Below are positions 33,354 through 42,665 of a DNA stretch of 64,000 nt, piece after piece. Position 1 is the first letter of the stretch, and each line of letters begins with the position of its first letter. The position numbers and the translations under genes are program-made. Origin of the DNA: CAZDKK01 sp964603725 (GTDB lineage Bacteria > Eisenbacteria > RBG-16-71-46 > CAIMUX01 > WJJG01); the NCBI GenBank assembly GCA_964603725.1, contig CAZRWW010000004.1, positions 57,549 through 121,548 on the forward strand, in the 5' to 3' direction. Under the pieces are notes generated by a model. That model made no database searches. It was not told the DNA's origin and saw nothing but the letters and a program-made list of their open reading frames with translations.

Positions 33354-34730
33354 TCAGTCCGGCTTCGCTATCCCCAGTCGTCGCATTATCTTGAGCAGAC
33401 TCGAGTGATCGGCCAGACCGAGCTCCGCCGCGGTGCGCGTGATGCCCCAGCGGTTGCGCTCCAGTGCCGCCAGGATGATCTCCCTCTCGGCGGCGTCCTT
33501 GCGGTCCCGGAGCGTTCCCCCGGCGGGCGCCCCATGCCCCTCCGGCTCCGCCAGCCCGCGGCTGGCGCTCCGGATTTCGGCCGGCACATGCTCGCTGTCG
33601 ATCAGCTCACCGTCGCAGGCGATCACCATCCGCTCGATGACGTTACGCAGCTCGCGCACGTTGTTGCGCCGCCACTCGTACGCGCGCAACTGGGCGACGA
33701 CCTCCGGACTCACCCGCTTGGGCCGCCCGCCGAAGCGTCGCGCCGTCTCCGCGAGAAAGTGCGCCAGCAGCCCTGGAACATCCTCCGCGCGCTCGCGCAG
33801 CGGCGGCACGCGCAACACGTGAACGTTCAGGCGATAGTAGAGGTCTTCGCGGAACCGGCCGGCCGCGATCTCGCGCTCGAGGTCGCGGTTCGACGCCGCG
33901 ATCACGCGCACGTCGACCGGCAGCTCGCGCGCGCCCCCGAGCCGATTGATCTTGAGATCCTCGAGCACGCGCAGCAGCTTGGCCTGCACCGGCAGAGGCA
34001 GCTCCCCGATCTCGTCCAAGAAGAGCGTGCCGCCGGCCGCGGCCTCGAAGGCGCCCTTGCGCAGGCGCGTGGCGCCCGTGAAAGCCCCAGCCTCGTGACC
34101 GAAGAGCTCGCTCTCGACGAGGTTCTCGGGCAGGGCGGCGCAGTTGACCGGCGTGAAGGGACCGGCGGCGCGCGGGCCGAGCCGGTGCAGCTCGCGCGCG
34201 ACGAGCTCCTTGCCGCTGCCGCTCTCGCCCGTGATGAGGACGCCGCTCGGGATCGCCGCCAGGCGCGCGATCGCCGCCTTGAGCTCGCGCATGGCGCGGC
34301 TCTCACCGAGGAGCGGGCTGCCGTCGCCGAGGCGCTGCCGGAGCGCCCCGACCTCGCCGATCAACCGATGGCGCTCGAGCGCGTTCTCGATCTCGCGCAC
34401 CACGCGCTCCATGGGCTCGCTCTTGTCGATGAAGTTGTAGGCGCCCAGCTTCACCGCCCGCACACAGCGTTCGTAGTTGCCGGTCCCCGTGTAGACGATG
34501 ACCGGGATCGCGATGCCGCTCTTGTGCAGCTCGCGCAGCACGTCGAAGCCGTCCAGGCCCGGCATCTCCAGATCGAGCACGATGCAGTCGACGGGCTCGC
34601 GCCGCACGATCTCCAGTGCCTGCTCGCCCGAATCGGCTGTCAGCGTCTGGTGGCTGCCCAACCGGCCAAGGTCGTAGGCGTACTGCTCGCGCATCGCCGG
34701 CACGTCATCAACGATCAGGATCTGCGCCAT
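33354..34730 (-). CDS. NtrC-family sigma-54-dependent response regulator
   Basis: A 458-residue regulator. The receiver domain has acidic pair Asp8-Asp9, phosphoacceptor Asp53 (VLDLEMPG) and switch Lys in FIDKSEP. The AAA+ domain has Walker A GESGSGKE, the sigma-54 contact loop GAFTGA, Walker B GGTLFLDEIGE and DLYYRLNVHVLRVPPLRER. A Fis-type helix-turn-helix lies at the C-terminus (NRWGITRTAAELGLADHSSL). It should activate sigma-54 promoters after phosphorylation by the adjacent kinase. Its start overlaps the kinase stop by 16 bases. No sigma-54 promoter could be assigned in this window. Confidence 0.93.
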   Translation of the reverse strand: MAQILIVDDVPAMREQYAYDLGRLGSHQTLTADSGEQALEIVRREPVDCIVLDLEMPGLDGFDVLRELHKSGIAIPVIVYTGTGNYERCVRAVKLGAYNFIDKSEPMERVVREIENALERHRLIGEVGALRQRLGDGSPLLGESRAMRELKAAIARLAAIPSGVLITGESGSGKELVARELHRLGPRAAGPFTPVNCAALPENLVESELFGHEAGAFTGATRLRKGAFEAAAGGTLFLDEIGELPLPVQAKLLRVLEDLKINRLGGARELPVDVRVIAASNRDLEREIAAGRFREDLYYRLNVHVLRVPPLRERAEDVPGLLAHFLAETARRFGGRPKRVSPEVVAQLRAYEWRRNNVRELRNVIERMVIACDGELIDSEHVPAEIRSASRGLAEPEGHGAPAGGTLRDRKDAAEREIILAALERNRWGITRTAAELGLADHSSLLKIMRRLGIAKPD

Positions 34731-36709
34731 GCTCCCTGGTCCTCTCCCGTGGTCTCTTCTCGTCCGGGCTCCGCGGCCGGCGGCCCGCTTCGCGGATCTC
34801 CTCGGCCCTCCACCGCCGCCGGCAGCCACACGGTGAATGTGGCCCCCTCCCCCGCGACGCTGTCCGCGCGCACGCGGCCGCGGAAATCGGCGACCAGACG
34901 ACGGACGATGCTCAGTCCCAGCCCGGCGCCCCGCTGTTTGGTCGTGTAGAAGTCCTGGAAGATCTTGCTCAGCGCCTCGCGCGAGATCCCGGGACCGTTG
35001 TCGCTCACCACCAAACGCACGCCGAGCTGGCCTTCCTCATCGGTGGCGTTGTCGACCAGCACCCGCACTTCGCCCGCCCGCTCGCCGCGCACTTCGCCCG
35101 CCCGCTCGCCGCGCACTTCGCCCGCCCGCTCGCCGCTCCCACCGGTCGCGCCTCCTCCGGACGCCTCGCGCCCGGTCAGACTTTCGCAGGCGTTGCGGAC
35201 CAGGTTCTCGACGATGCGACGCAATCCGATGGGGTCTGCCTCGACCGCCGCCAGCCCGGGGGCGACGATCGCGCGCACCGTCACCCCGCCGCGATCGCTC
35301 AGGCCTTGCGCGACGTCGCGCGCCACGGCTCCCAGATCGCACAGCTCGAGGGTGGGACGGACGGAGATGCGCGCGTAGTTGTCGGCCAACGATTCGAGGT
35401 AGGCCACGCTCGACTCCAGCGCGGGGCGGCGTTCCGTGAAGACCGCCGCTGATCGCTCGGGAGACTCCGCGGCGATCTGGGCCATGTGCCGCAGGATGTT
35501 GCGGATCGGCGCAAGCCCATTGCGGATGTCATGGTTGACCTGGCGGGCCATCTCGCCCAGGGTGGCGCGCCGCTCGGCCTCGCGCAGTCGCTCGGCGCTG
35601 CCCCGCAGCCGCTCGGTCATCGCCGCCAGGAGCCGGGCCAGCGCGCCGACCTCGTCGCGGCGGCGCGTCTCGAAGCCGATCTGCAGGTGGTCGAGATCGA
35701 TCGCCGCGGTCGTGCGGGCCAGTTCCGCCAGCGGCCGCGTGACGCGCGCGGACAGCCAGGCTGCCACCGCGAGCATCCCGCCGGCCGAGGCGAGCAGCAC
35801 GATGAGCAGCCACCGATCCAGGCTGCGCTGCAGCGCGACCAGTGGCGCGCGCGGTTGGCTGACGACCCACAGCGCCGCGCCCGCTCGGCCCGCGGCGCTG
35901 CCACCCTGCGCCGCGCGCGGACTCGCGGCCAGGATGAACGGTGATTCCCAGCCGCGCGCGAGATGGCCGGCGACGTCCGGCAGGATCGGTTCCCGCGCCG
36001 CGAGAGCGCCAGGGGCCTCGCCGAGTTGCCGGCGCAGTCCGTCGTCGGAGGACAGCACCTCGGTCGCCAAGGCCTCCCCGGGCGCCCCCTGTCCGGGCAC
36101 GATGAGCGAGACCGCGCCCCCCTCGCGCCCGGCGAGCGCGCGCAGGAACTGCTCATCAATCCGCATGCCTCCGACCAGGCACAGCCGGCGGCCGCCCATC
36201 GCGAGCGAGTCCGTGGCCAGGAGCGCCAGAAACGGCGCGGTCGCCGTGCGAACCCGTCCCATGACCGGGACCGGTTCACGTCCGGACGCGCCGCGGATCA
36301 GCTTGTACAACTCGGTGTCGCTCCGACCGTGCTCGCCGCGGAAATGCCCGGACGTCAGGACGGTGCCGTCGGCGTCGCGGATCTGCAGCGCCGCCAGGCC
36401 GAGCACCGGCATGACGCGTTCGCCGTGATCGAGCAGGTAAGCGCGGGCGGCCCCCTCGCCCTCCTGGAGGGCCTGCCGGAAGCGGTTGTCATCGGTCAGC
36501 GTGCGCCGCAACGCAGCCAGCCGCTCGCGCACGAACCGGTCCCGGGCGGCCAGTTCCTCGGCCGTCGCGATTTCGAGCGCGCTCAGACGCTCCTCGAACT
36601 GCCTGGTCACGAGCGTGCTGATCTGCGCGCGGATCAGGGCGGCCAGTATGGCGAGCGGCAGCAACACCAGGATCGCCGAGGAGATCAGCACACGCGCGCG
36701 CAGCGTCAC
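34715..36709 (-). CDS. NtrB/AtoS-like membrane sensor histidine kinase
   Basis: A 664-residue kinase. The N-terminal membrane helix (VLISSAILVLLPLAILAALI) is followed by a large extracytoplasmic sensor (residues about 35-300), a second helix (WLLIVLLASAGGMLAVAAW) and a HAMP domain. The phosphoacceptor His is in QVNHDIRNGLAPIRNIL, a motif of NtrC-partner kinases. The N box is ENLVRNACESL, G1 VSDNGPGIS and G2 GAGLGLSIV. Between N and G1 boxes the protein carries an octapeptide repeated three times (GERAGEVR), encoded by a 24-bp tandem repeat. GTG start overlaps the lipoprotein stop (GTGA). It pairs with the sigma-54 regulator downstream. Confidence 0.92.
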   Translation of the reverse strand: MTLRARVLISSAILVLLPLAILAALIRAQISTLVTRQFEERLSALEIATAEELAARDRFVRERLAALRRTLTDDNRFRQALQEGEGAARAYLLDHGERVMPVLGLAALQIRDADGTVLTSGHFRGEHGRSDTELYKLIRGASGREPVPVMGRVRTATAPFLALLATDSLAMGGRRLCLVGGMRIDEQFLRALAGREGGAVSLIVPGQGAPGEALATEVLSSDDGLRRQLGEAPGALAAREPILPDVAGHLARGWESPFILAASPRAAQGGSAAGRAGAALWVVSQPRAPLVALQRSLDRWLLIVLLASAGGMLAVAAWLSARVTRPLAELARTTAAIDLDHLQIGFETRRRDEVGALARLLAAMTERLRGSAERLREAERRATLGEMARQVNHDIRNGLAPIRNILRHMAQIAAESPERSAAVFTERRPALESSVAYLESLADNYARISVRPTLELCDLGAVARDVAQGLSDRGGVTVRAIVAPGLAAVEADPIGLRRIVENLVRNACESLTGREASGGGATGGSGERAGEVRGERAGEVRGERAGEVRVLVDNATDEEGQLGVRLVVSDNGPGISREALSKIFQDFYTTKQRGAGLGLSIVRRLVADFRGRVRADSVAGEGATFTVWLPAAVEGRGDPRSGPPAAEPGREETTGEDQGAWRRS
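35064..35135. repeat. 24-bp tandem repeat inside the kinase ATPase domain
   Basis: Three exact copies of a 24-bp unit (starts 35064, 35088, 35112) encode GERAGEVR three times between the N and G1 boxes of the sensor kinase. The unit length keeps frame, so copy number changes would lengthen a surface loop without breaking the protein. Confidence 0.9.
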
Positions 36710-38310
36710 GGCTCGTCTCCTTCATCGCGATCGGGGGCGCCCCACCCGGCGGCCGCGAAGAGCGGCGTGCCGTCCCAGGCTATCTCCACGCCGCCCAGGC
36801 CGCGGCGGGTCACGAGATAAGGCCGCACGGCGACGAGCGGGGCGAGCGCGCGCCGGGCACCCCAGGGCCACAGGGCCAGCTCCTCGAGGCACGGATCGGG
36901 AACCGCGCGCGCCAGTCGCACGAGGCAGGGGGGAGCCCCGGGGCGACGGCACTCCGCGCGCAGGACGTCGCCGGCGACCGGCGTCACTCGGGCCAGCCCC
37001 ATATCGAGGCGCGCGCTTCCATCCAGGGCGATGAGGCGTCCCGCGAGCCGCTCTGCGTCGAGATCGTCGCCATCGAAGAGCAATTGCTCGCGCGATGCGC
37101 CCGGCGCCCCCGCATCCCGCACCAGTTCGGGCGACTCGCGGATCCGGGGCGGGAGGCTGTATGCGGCGCAGTCTCCGGCGGAGCCGCCGGCAGCATCGCC
37201 AGCGGCGGCAGCGACGCGCGCGAAGGCCAGCGCACCGGCGGCGCGCGCGTCGGAGTCCATCGCGTCGGCGGCCAGGTGCTCTCGCGAGATCTCGACCGAC
37301 CAGGGCCGATCGCGCCCGGACGGCTCGGCGGCCAACGCATAGATGCGGTCCCACGGCAGCGCGGTCACGGCGTAGGAGCGCATGAGCCGCGCGTACTCGA
37401 TCTCGCGCTGGCTGCGCATCCAGACCACGTCCGCGCCCTGCGCCAGCAGATCCCGCGGATCGGCCCCGGGCGAGACTTCGGCGAGCAGCACCCCCGGCAG
37501 CCCCGTGCTCGAGGGCGCCAGCGCCTCCGGCCAAGTGGGGCACTCGCCCGCCTGTCCGGCCGGGTGATAGGGGTGCAGCACGAGGCTGAGCACCCTCCGC
37601 TGGCCCGCCGCGACGCGTTCCTGCCGCGCTGCTCCGTGCGCGGCCTCCGGGCGATAGGGTCCGGAGCCCAGCGGCCAGGACGATGACCCATCGTCGAGCG
37701 CCACCGCCAGCGCGGGACACAGAAACAGGTCGGGGGTCGGCAACGCGGCGGTCAGCGCGACCGTCAGAACCCGCGGATCGGGGTTCAGCTCGGAGACCGA
37801 GGCGATCCAGCTCCAGGGGAAGCGGGTCTCTTCTGCGCCGGCCTTGCGCCTCTGCGCCGCCCACGCGCGCCGCACCGCGCCGCGGTCGAGCGGCGTGCCA
37901 TCCCAGAAGCGGGCCTCATCGCGCAACTCGAACTCCCAGTGCCACCCGCCGTCGGCGGTGCGCCAGCGGGCCGCCAGGCCCGGATGGAGGTTCCCGCACC
38001 GGTCGGCCTGGATCAGGGTCTCGTAGGTCTGGCGGAAGATGATGCGCTCGGCGTCGTTGACCGGCACCGGGGCATGCGTCGGATCCACGGGCTCCTGCAG
38101 GGCCAGTCGGATCGTCCCGCCTTCCTGTGGGACACCCCAGAGCGACGGACATCCGGGCGCCGGCGCCGGCGGCGAGGGGAGCTCCTCGGCCCACGGCGTC
38201 GGGGGCGCCGGAGGCTTGACCGCGCCGCGCTGGCAGCCGGCGGCCAGCGCCAGCGCCGCCCCGGCGAGCGCGGCCGCTCCGAGGAGCGCGCGTGTCAGCT
38301 TCTGGCCCAC
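36706..38310 (-). CDS. Family 5 solute-binding-like lipoprotein
   Basis: A 534-residue lipoprotein: the signal peptide ends LALAAGC, a lipobox, so Cys is the probable lipidated residue. A Pro-rich linker is followed by GGTIRLALQEPVDPTHAPVP, RQTYETLIQADRCGNLHPGLAARW and WHWEFELRDEARFWDGTPLDRGAVRRAW, the opening of SBP_bac_5 (DppA/OppA) proteins. No permease or ATPase gene of that system is present. Its position between a deacetylase and a two-component pair suggests ligand sensing rather than transport (inference). The GTG start at 38310 overlaps the deacetylase stop by 16 bases; the long frame upstream is a deacetylase shadow. Confidence 0.78.
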   Translation of the reverse strand: MGQKLTRALLGAAALAGAALALAAGCQRGAVKPPAPPTPWAEELPSPPAPAPGCPSLWGVPQEGGTIRLALQEPVDPTHAPVPVNDAERIIFRQTYETLIQADRCGNLHPGLAARWRTADGGWHWEFELRDEARFWDGTPLDRGAVRRAWAAQRRKAGAEETRFPWSWIASVSELNPDPRVLTVALTAALPTPDLFLCPALAVALDDGSSSWPLGSGPYRPEAAHGAARQERVAAGQRRVLSLVLHPYHPAGQAGECPTWPEALAPSSTGLPGVLLAEVSPGADPRDLLAQGADVVWMRSQREIEYARLMRSYAVTALPWDRIYALAAEPSGRDRPWSVEISREHLAADAMDSDARAAGALAFARVAAAAGDAAGGSAGDCAAYSLPPRIRESPELVRDAGAPGASREQLLFDGDDLDAERLAGRLIALDGSARLDMGLARVTPVAGDVLRAECRRPGAPPCLVRLARAVPDPCLEELALWPWGARRALAPLVAVRPYLVTRRGLGGVEIAWDGTPLFAAAGWGAPDRDEGDEP

Positions 38311-39818
38311 CGCGAGACAATCTCCTGCGCCGTCGTGCACACGCCTCCGTTGGCCTTCACCCAGTCGATGATCTGCGCATACACCCGTTCGTAGCCCGCG
38401 AACTTGTACCCCGCGAAGAAGGTGTTGTGCCAGAGGATCGCGGCGGCGCCGCCGTGCGCCTTGACCTGCTCCAGCGTGGGCTGGATGCGCTCCCACGTCC
38501 GATCGACGGACAGCCCCAGGTAGCTGCGGAACGTTTGATCCATGATCACCAGCGGCAGCTCCCAGAGATCCAACCGGCGTCGAGCGATGAGATCGAACGG
38601 CTGGAAGGGTCGCGCCATCCCGCCGCGGAAACCGACATCGTCGGCGAACCCCAGCGTCGTGTCGTACAGGAATCCGGCCTCCTGCTGGCGGCGCCACCCA
38701 TCCTGTACAAGAAATCGCAGATAGTGCTGGCGCACACCCGCCACCGGACCGTGCGAGACATCTTCCAAGCGGCGCTTCTGGTCGGCCAGCATGCGCTCGT
38801 CGGCGCCCGAATCGTAGCTCGCGTGCAGCCCGATCTCCCAGCCGCCCTCGCGCAGGCGCTTGAACAGCGGAGCGAAGCGCTCCTGGTGCCAGTCGTAGCG
38901 CGCATCCTTGGGCTGGCCGGTGCGGGAGAGGAAGTAGAGGCTGGAGCGAACGCCGTGCCGCTCTTCGAGTCCCAGCATGGCGTCGAAGCTCCAGTATGGA
39001 TCGCGACCTCGGAGTTTGTCCCAGATCAGCCTCGAGATGTTATACACCGACTTGTGCAACCGGTGGACTTGCTTCACCTCGTGGTAGGCCGCTTCGATCC
39101 AGCCGCGCGTGAGCTGGTCGAGGTCGTGCGTCAGGGCGATCGCGAACTTGTGCTCGCCCAGCGTGCGCCGGCGCGCGACCGGCATGCCCAGCTCCCGCAA
39201 CCAGCCCTGAAGGAGACCCACATACTCCTCGACGAGCGGGCGCTGGCCGTAGCCGTGCCGGTAGGTATAGGCGCTGCGGGTCTCGAAGCGTCCGAACTCG
39301 TCGCGCTCGGGGCGCAGAAACTCCTCGTAGCGGCTGGCCAGGAAGAGCGTCGAGGCGATCAGATCGAGCCCGGTGACGAGAAGCCGCCCCTGGCGCATCA
39401 ACAGCCCGCCCTGGGGCGCCCGCTCCTCGCCGCTCGCCTGCTCCGCCGGGCACGCCCGCTCCTCGCCTTGCTCCCCGCCGTTCCCCGGGCCCACGAAGAT
39501 GACCGGCACCCCCTCGTGCACGACGGGCGCCGCGGAGGGAAGCGAGCAGGGGCACAGGAAGCCCGGCCCGAAGAGGCCGCTGGCCGCGAAGTGGAGGTGC
39601 GGGCGGCCGGCCGACTCGGGGGCCGGCGGCAGCTCTCGGCCATACGAGACCAGCAGATCGGGGACTGGGCCGATGGGCGAGCCCGCCGCCGGGCCGGTGG
39701 ACAGGCTCTCATAGGGAACGCAGCGCACATCCAGTTCGAGCGCCCCCAACAGCAACTCGGCCGCGTAGCCGATGGCGTCAGCGAACCTACGGTCCTGGAA
39801 GGCGAAAACGGCTCTCAC
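38295..39818 (-). CDS. Polysaccharide deacetylase-like (NodB homology) protein
   Basis: A 507-residue protein. An N-terminal domain (VFAFQDRRFADAIGYAAELL, then DLLVSYGRELPP and DLIASTLFLASRYEEF) precedes a NodB-type region. Its metal-site Asp pair is in ALTHDLDQL, with SLYFLSR, EIGLHASYDSG (the HxxxxH-like element is reduced) and WHNTFFAGY near the end. This resembles the DUF7033/deacetylase proteins of O-antigen and exopolysaccharide loci. The GTG start at 39818 is supported by AGGGAG five bases upstream; the much longer open frame above it runs through non-coding repeats. It is divergent from the flippase gene and heads an overlapping run with the lipoprotein, kinase and regulator. Confidence 0.82.
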   Translation of the reverse strand: MRAVFAFQDRRFADAIGYAAELLLGALELDVRCVPYESLSTGPAAGSPIGPVPDLLVSYGRELPPAPESAGRPHLHFAASGLFGPGFLCPCSLPSAAPVVHEGVPVIFVGPGNGGEQGEERACPAEQASGEERAPQGGLLMRQGRLLVTGLDLIASTLFLASRYEEFLRPERDEFGRFETRSAYTYRHGYGQRPLVEEYVGLLQGWLRELGMPVARRRTLGEHKFAIALTHDLDQLTRGWIEAAYHEVKQVHRLHKSVYNISRLIWDKLRGRDPYWSFDAMLGLEERHGVRSSLYFLSRTGQPKDARYDWHQERFAPLFKRLREGGWEIGLHASYDSGADERMLADQKRRLEDVSHGPVAGVRQHYLRFLVQDGWRRQQEAGFLYDTTLGFADDVGFRGGMARPFQPFDLIARRRLDLWELPLVIMDQTFRSYLGLSVDRTWERIQPTLEQVKAHGGAAAILWHNTFFAGYKFAGYERVYAQIIDWVKANGGVCTTAQEIVSRWARS

Positions 39819-40021
39819 CGCGACTCCCTCTCCCTTGGGAGCCGGCGCGAGACGGCGCCGGGCCTCACCGCGGCCACGGATCTCCCCGCGGCCACTGAGC
39901 AGTACCACACCGGGGCGGCGCCTCATAGGGGCAACCCGCGCCCGCCGATTGACAGGCGCCCGCGCCGGTCCGTACCGTCGGGCAATTCCCGGGTGACGCC
40001 CGGGCTGCACGCGCGCTACAA

Positions 40022-40065
40022 GCGGGCGACGCGCGGGCGACACGCGGGCGACGCGCGGGCGACGC
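40022..40065. repeat. 11-bp tandem repeat between deacetylase and flippase genes
   Basis: Four contiguous units of GCGGGCGACGC type (starts 40022, 40033, 40044, 40055), one with a single change, lie about 36 bases upstream of the flippase start in the 282-base divergent spacer. No promoter is evident for either gene. Confidence 0.75.
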
Positions 40066-40100
40066 GCGGAGGCGATGGGTAGGAGCGACGGGGAGGCGCG

Positions 40101-41390
40101 ATGGCGAGGCTGCCGGGCCGCTGGAGCTGGCTCGTTCCGGGGCTGGGATCGGCGTACGCCCGCAACGTGCTCAAGCTCTTCTACGGCACGTCGCTCAAGA
40201 ACCTGATCACGTTCCTGGCCCTGCCGGTCCTGACGCGGCTCTACGCCCCGGAGGACATCGGCCTCTTCCAGCTCCTGCTGTCGGTGTCGATGACCTTCTC
40301 GATCGTGAGCACCCTCAAGTACGAGATGGCCATCGTGCTGCCCCGCCACCGCCGCGAGGCCGAGCATCTGGTCGTGCTCACCTTGCTGTCGCTGGTCGCG
40401 ACGACCATCGTGACGAGCGGGCTCTTCGCGGTGCTGGGCGGCCCGCTGCTGCGCCTGTTCAAGGCGGACGATCTGGTCCCCTACGCGCAGCTCGTCGTCG
40501 CGGCCATCTTCGCCACGGGGCTGCTCCAGGGGGCGCGCTACCTGCAAGTCCGCGAGAAGCAGTACGGGGATCTCGCCCGCAACAACGTCGTGCAGGGCGT
40601 CGTCACGCAAGCCGGCTCGATCGGGGCCGGCATCGCCCACCCGAGCTTCCTGGGCCTCTTCGGCAGCTACACGCTGGGCTGCCTCGCGCCCGCCGTGGCG
40701 ATCCTCCACCGGGCGCGCATTCACCGCTACCGCATCCACCGCCGCTGGCTGCGGCTCTTCGCCTGGAAACACCGCCAGTTCCCGCTGATCAGCACAGTCT
40801 CGATGTTCTTGCAGCAGCTCACGCTCGAGCTGCCCGTGTTCATGTTCTCGGCCTACTACGGGGCTCAGATCGTCGGCTACTACGCCATGGCCCACCGGCT
40901 CCTGACCACGCCGATGAATCTGATCCAGACCTCCGTCGGCCAGGTCTACTTCCAGGAGGCCTCCGACGCCTACCATCGCAGCCCGGCTCGTCTGCTGCGC
41001 GTCTACCTCGTGACGATCCGCCGCCTGGCGCTGGTGGGTCTCGGGCCGCTGGTGCTGGCCCTCCTTGCCGCGCCACCGCTGGTGAAGCTCTTCCTGGGCG
41101 CGCAGTGGGCCGCGTCGGGCACGTACATCCAGATCATCGTCTTCGGGATCTACTTCGGCTTCATCAACGCGCCCATTGGGACAACCTACTCGGTCATCGG
41201 GCGCCAGGAGATCATTCTCTACCTGCGCATCGCGTCGATCATCTTGAGATTCGGCTCGATGTACGCCCTGCGGCGCGATCCTGTCCTGATGCTGTGGGCC
41301 TCGAGTCTATCGATGAGCCTGTATTACATCGTCTGCAACGTGATGGTCTATGTATCCGTGCGGCGCCTCGTGACCCGCGACACACGCTGA
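40101..41390 (+). CDS. Wzx-like polysaccharide flippase
   Basis: A 429-residue polytopic membrane protein with about twelve helices (for example GTSLKNLITFLALPVLTRLY and LTLLSLVATTIVTSGLFAVL). FLALPVLTRLYAPEDIGLFQL is the typical N-terminal motif of the polysaccharide biosynthesis/MATE-like exporter family, and LTLELPVFMFSAYYGAQIVGYYAMAHR the central one. It should flip lipid-linked sugar repeat units across the inner membrane. GGAGGCGCG precedes the ATG. Neighbours with deacetylase, methyltransferase and sulfotransferase activities fit a small surface-glycan locus. Confidence 0.88.
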   Translation: MARLPGRWSWLVPGLGSAYARNVLKLFYGTSLKNLITFLALPVLTRLYAPEDIGLFQLLLSVSMTFSIVSTLKYEMAIVLPRHRREAEHLVVLTLLSLVATTIVTSGLFAVLGGPLLRLFKADDLVPYAQLVVAAIFATGLLQGARYLQVREKQYGDLARNNVVQGVVTQAGSIGAGIAHPSFLGLFGSYTLGCLAPAVAILHRARIHRYRIHRRWLRLFAWKHRQFPLISTVSMFLQQLTLELPVFMFSAYYGAQIVGYYAMAHRLLTTPMNLIQTSVGQVYFQEASDAYHRSPARLLRVYLVTIRRLALVGLGPLVLALLAAPPLVKLFLGAQWAASGTYIQIIVFGIYFGFINAPIGTTYSVIGRQEIILYLRIASIILRFGSMYALRRDPVLMLWASSLSMSLYYIVCNVMVYVSVRRLVTRDTR

Positions 41391-41393
41391 GGA

Positions 41394-42455
41394 CTACCGC
41401 GTCCGGTCGCCGTAGATCCCGAAGCCCAGATAGTAGGAGACGGGAACGCGCACATTCGTGAAGCCGCGCTTGTGAAACCAGACAGCCGCCTCCTCGGGAA
41501 TGTGCTCGAACCGGTACTGGCAGGTGAGCCCGTCCATGAAGTGGATGAGCTGCTCCTGCACGGATTGCTCCTTTTCCTTCCCAGGATGGAGGGCATTCTT
41601 GATACGTCGCTTCAGGAGCGCGGCCGGGACGAAGGTGACCCGGAAGAACGCCGCGCTCAGGCCGGGCGGCAGCCGTTTGAAAACCTGTCGCAGGGCCAGC
41701 ATGGTCTGATGGTGTAAGTCGGGTTCCGGCTTGTATAACCACACATACATCCGGCCGCCGGGCGCAACCAGGTGCGCGAGGCACGAGAAGGCCAGCTCGG
41801 TATTGGGGGTGTGGTGAATGACGCCGAGCGAGATCAAGACGTCGGCGCAGGATCCACGGAACGGCGGATGCATCAGGTCGCCCTGGACGAAGTGGACGTT
41901 GGCGCGTGAGTTGCGGCGCTGGGCGTAGACCACGCTGTCGCCGAGATCGAAACCGATGGCCGTCTCGAAGCGCTCCCCGAGAAGTGAGGTCAGGATCCCA
42001 TTCCCGCAACCCGCGTCCACGATCGTCTTGCCCTGGCACGACTCGGGGCTCATCTCGAGCGAGCCGCGGAGCACGTGCTCGAGGCGCTCGCGGGGCTCGA
42101 AGCCCCAGGTCTTCTCGCTGTCGGGCTGGAAGCTCCATTCCTTGGAGAAGCTGGCCTGCGTGCGCTTCTGCTTGCGGAGCGACCGCCCCGCCCGCTCGAG
42201 ATTGGCGGGCGTGAAGTTGTGCTCCCAGAGCTCGGCCGGGATGCCCGAGCGCTGTTGGTCGAAGAACCCGTAGTAGTGAACGAGGGCGTCCGGAACGAGC
42301 CGCGGCACGCGCTCGATGATGGGGTAGAGCTGCCGGCAATCGCCGCAGGTCAGGTAGCCCGATTCTGTCGCGCCGTCGCGCTCGGCCAGCGTCGTCAGTT
42401 CCAGGCTGCCCCAGCAGTGGGGGCAAGCGATGTGCGCCAACAAAGCGTGGGTCAT
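41394..42455 (-). CDS. Trm112-like zinc ribbon plus SAM-dependent methyltransferase
   Basis: A 353-residue protein. The first 55 residues are a zinc ribbon of the Trm112/DUF1698 type (CPHCWGSLEL, YLTCGDCRQLYPIIERVPRL). The methyltransferase follows: motif I TIVDAGCGNGILTSLL, motif II AIGFDLGDSV, then NVHFVQGDLMHPPFRGSCAD, LGVIHHTPNTELAF and VAPGGRMYVWLYK. It probably methylates a sugar or lipid intermediate made by the surrounding locus. The stop lies 3 bases past the convergent flippase stop. The start at 42455 matches the ribbon; the ribosome site is weak (GAGGCAGAG). Confidence 0.85.
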   Translation of the reverse strand: MTHALLAHIACPHCWGSLELTTLAERDGATESGYLTCGDCRQLYPIIERVPRLVPDALVHYYGFFDQQRSGIPAELWEHNFTPANLERAGRSLRKQKRTQASFSKEWSFQPDSEKTWGFEPRERLEHVLRGSLEMSPESCQGKTIVDAGCGNGILTSLLGERFETAIGFDLGDSVVYAQRRNSRANVHFVQGDLMHPPFRGSCADVLISLGVIHHTPNTELAFSCLAHLVAPGGRMYVWLYKPEPDLHHQTMLALRQVFKRLPPGLSAAFFRVTFVPAALLKRRIKNALHPGKEKEQSVQEQLIHFMDGLTCQYRFEHIPEEAAVWFHKRGFTNVRVPVSYYLGFGIYGDRTR

Positions 42456-42665
42456 GTGCGTCTCTGCCTCTTGACAGCCACTGGGGACCCTGCCTACCGT
42501 GCCGCAGCGTACTTCACAGGCAGGCTTCTCGCAAGGCAGCCGGGGAGCGGGCGAAGATGAGGGTCGCCACGGGAGCGGCCAAGCGCAACGACCGCGGGAG
42601 GGGCCACGCGCCTCGACCGCGCGAGGGGTCGCTCGCCTCGACCGCGCGAGGCAAGGGAATCGGAG

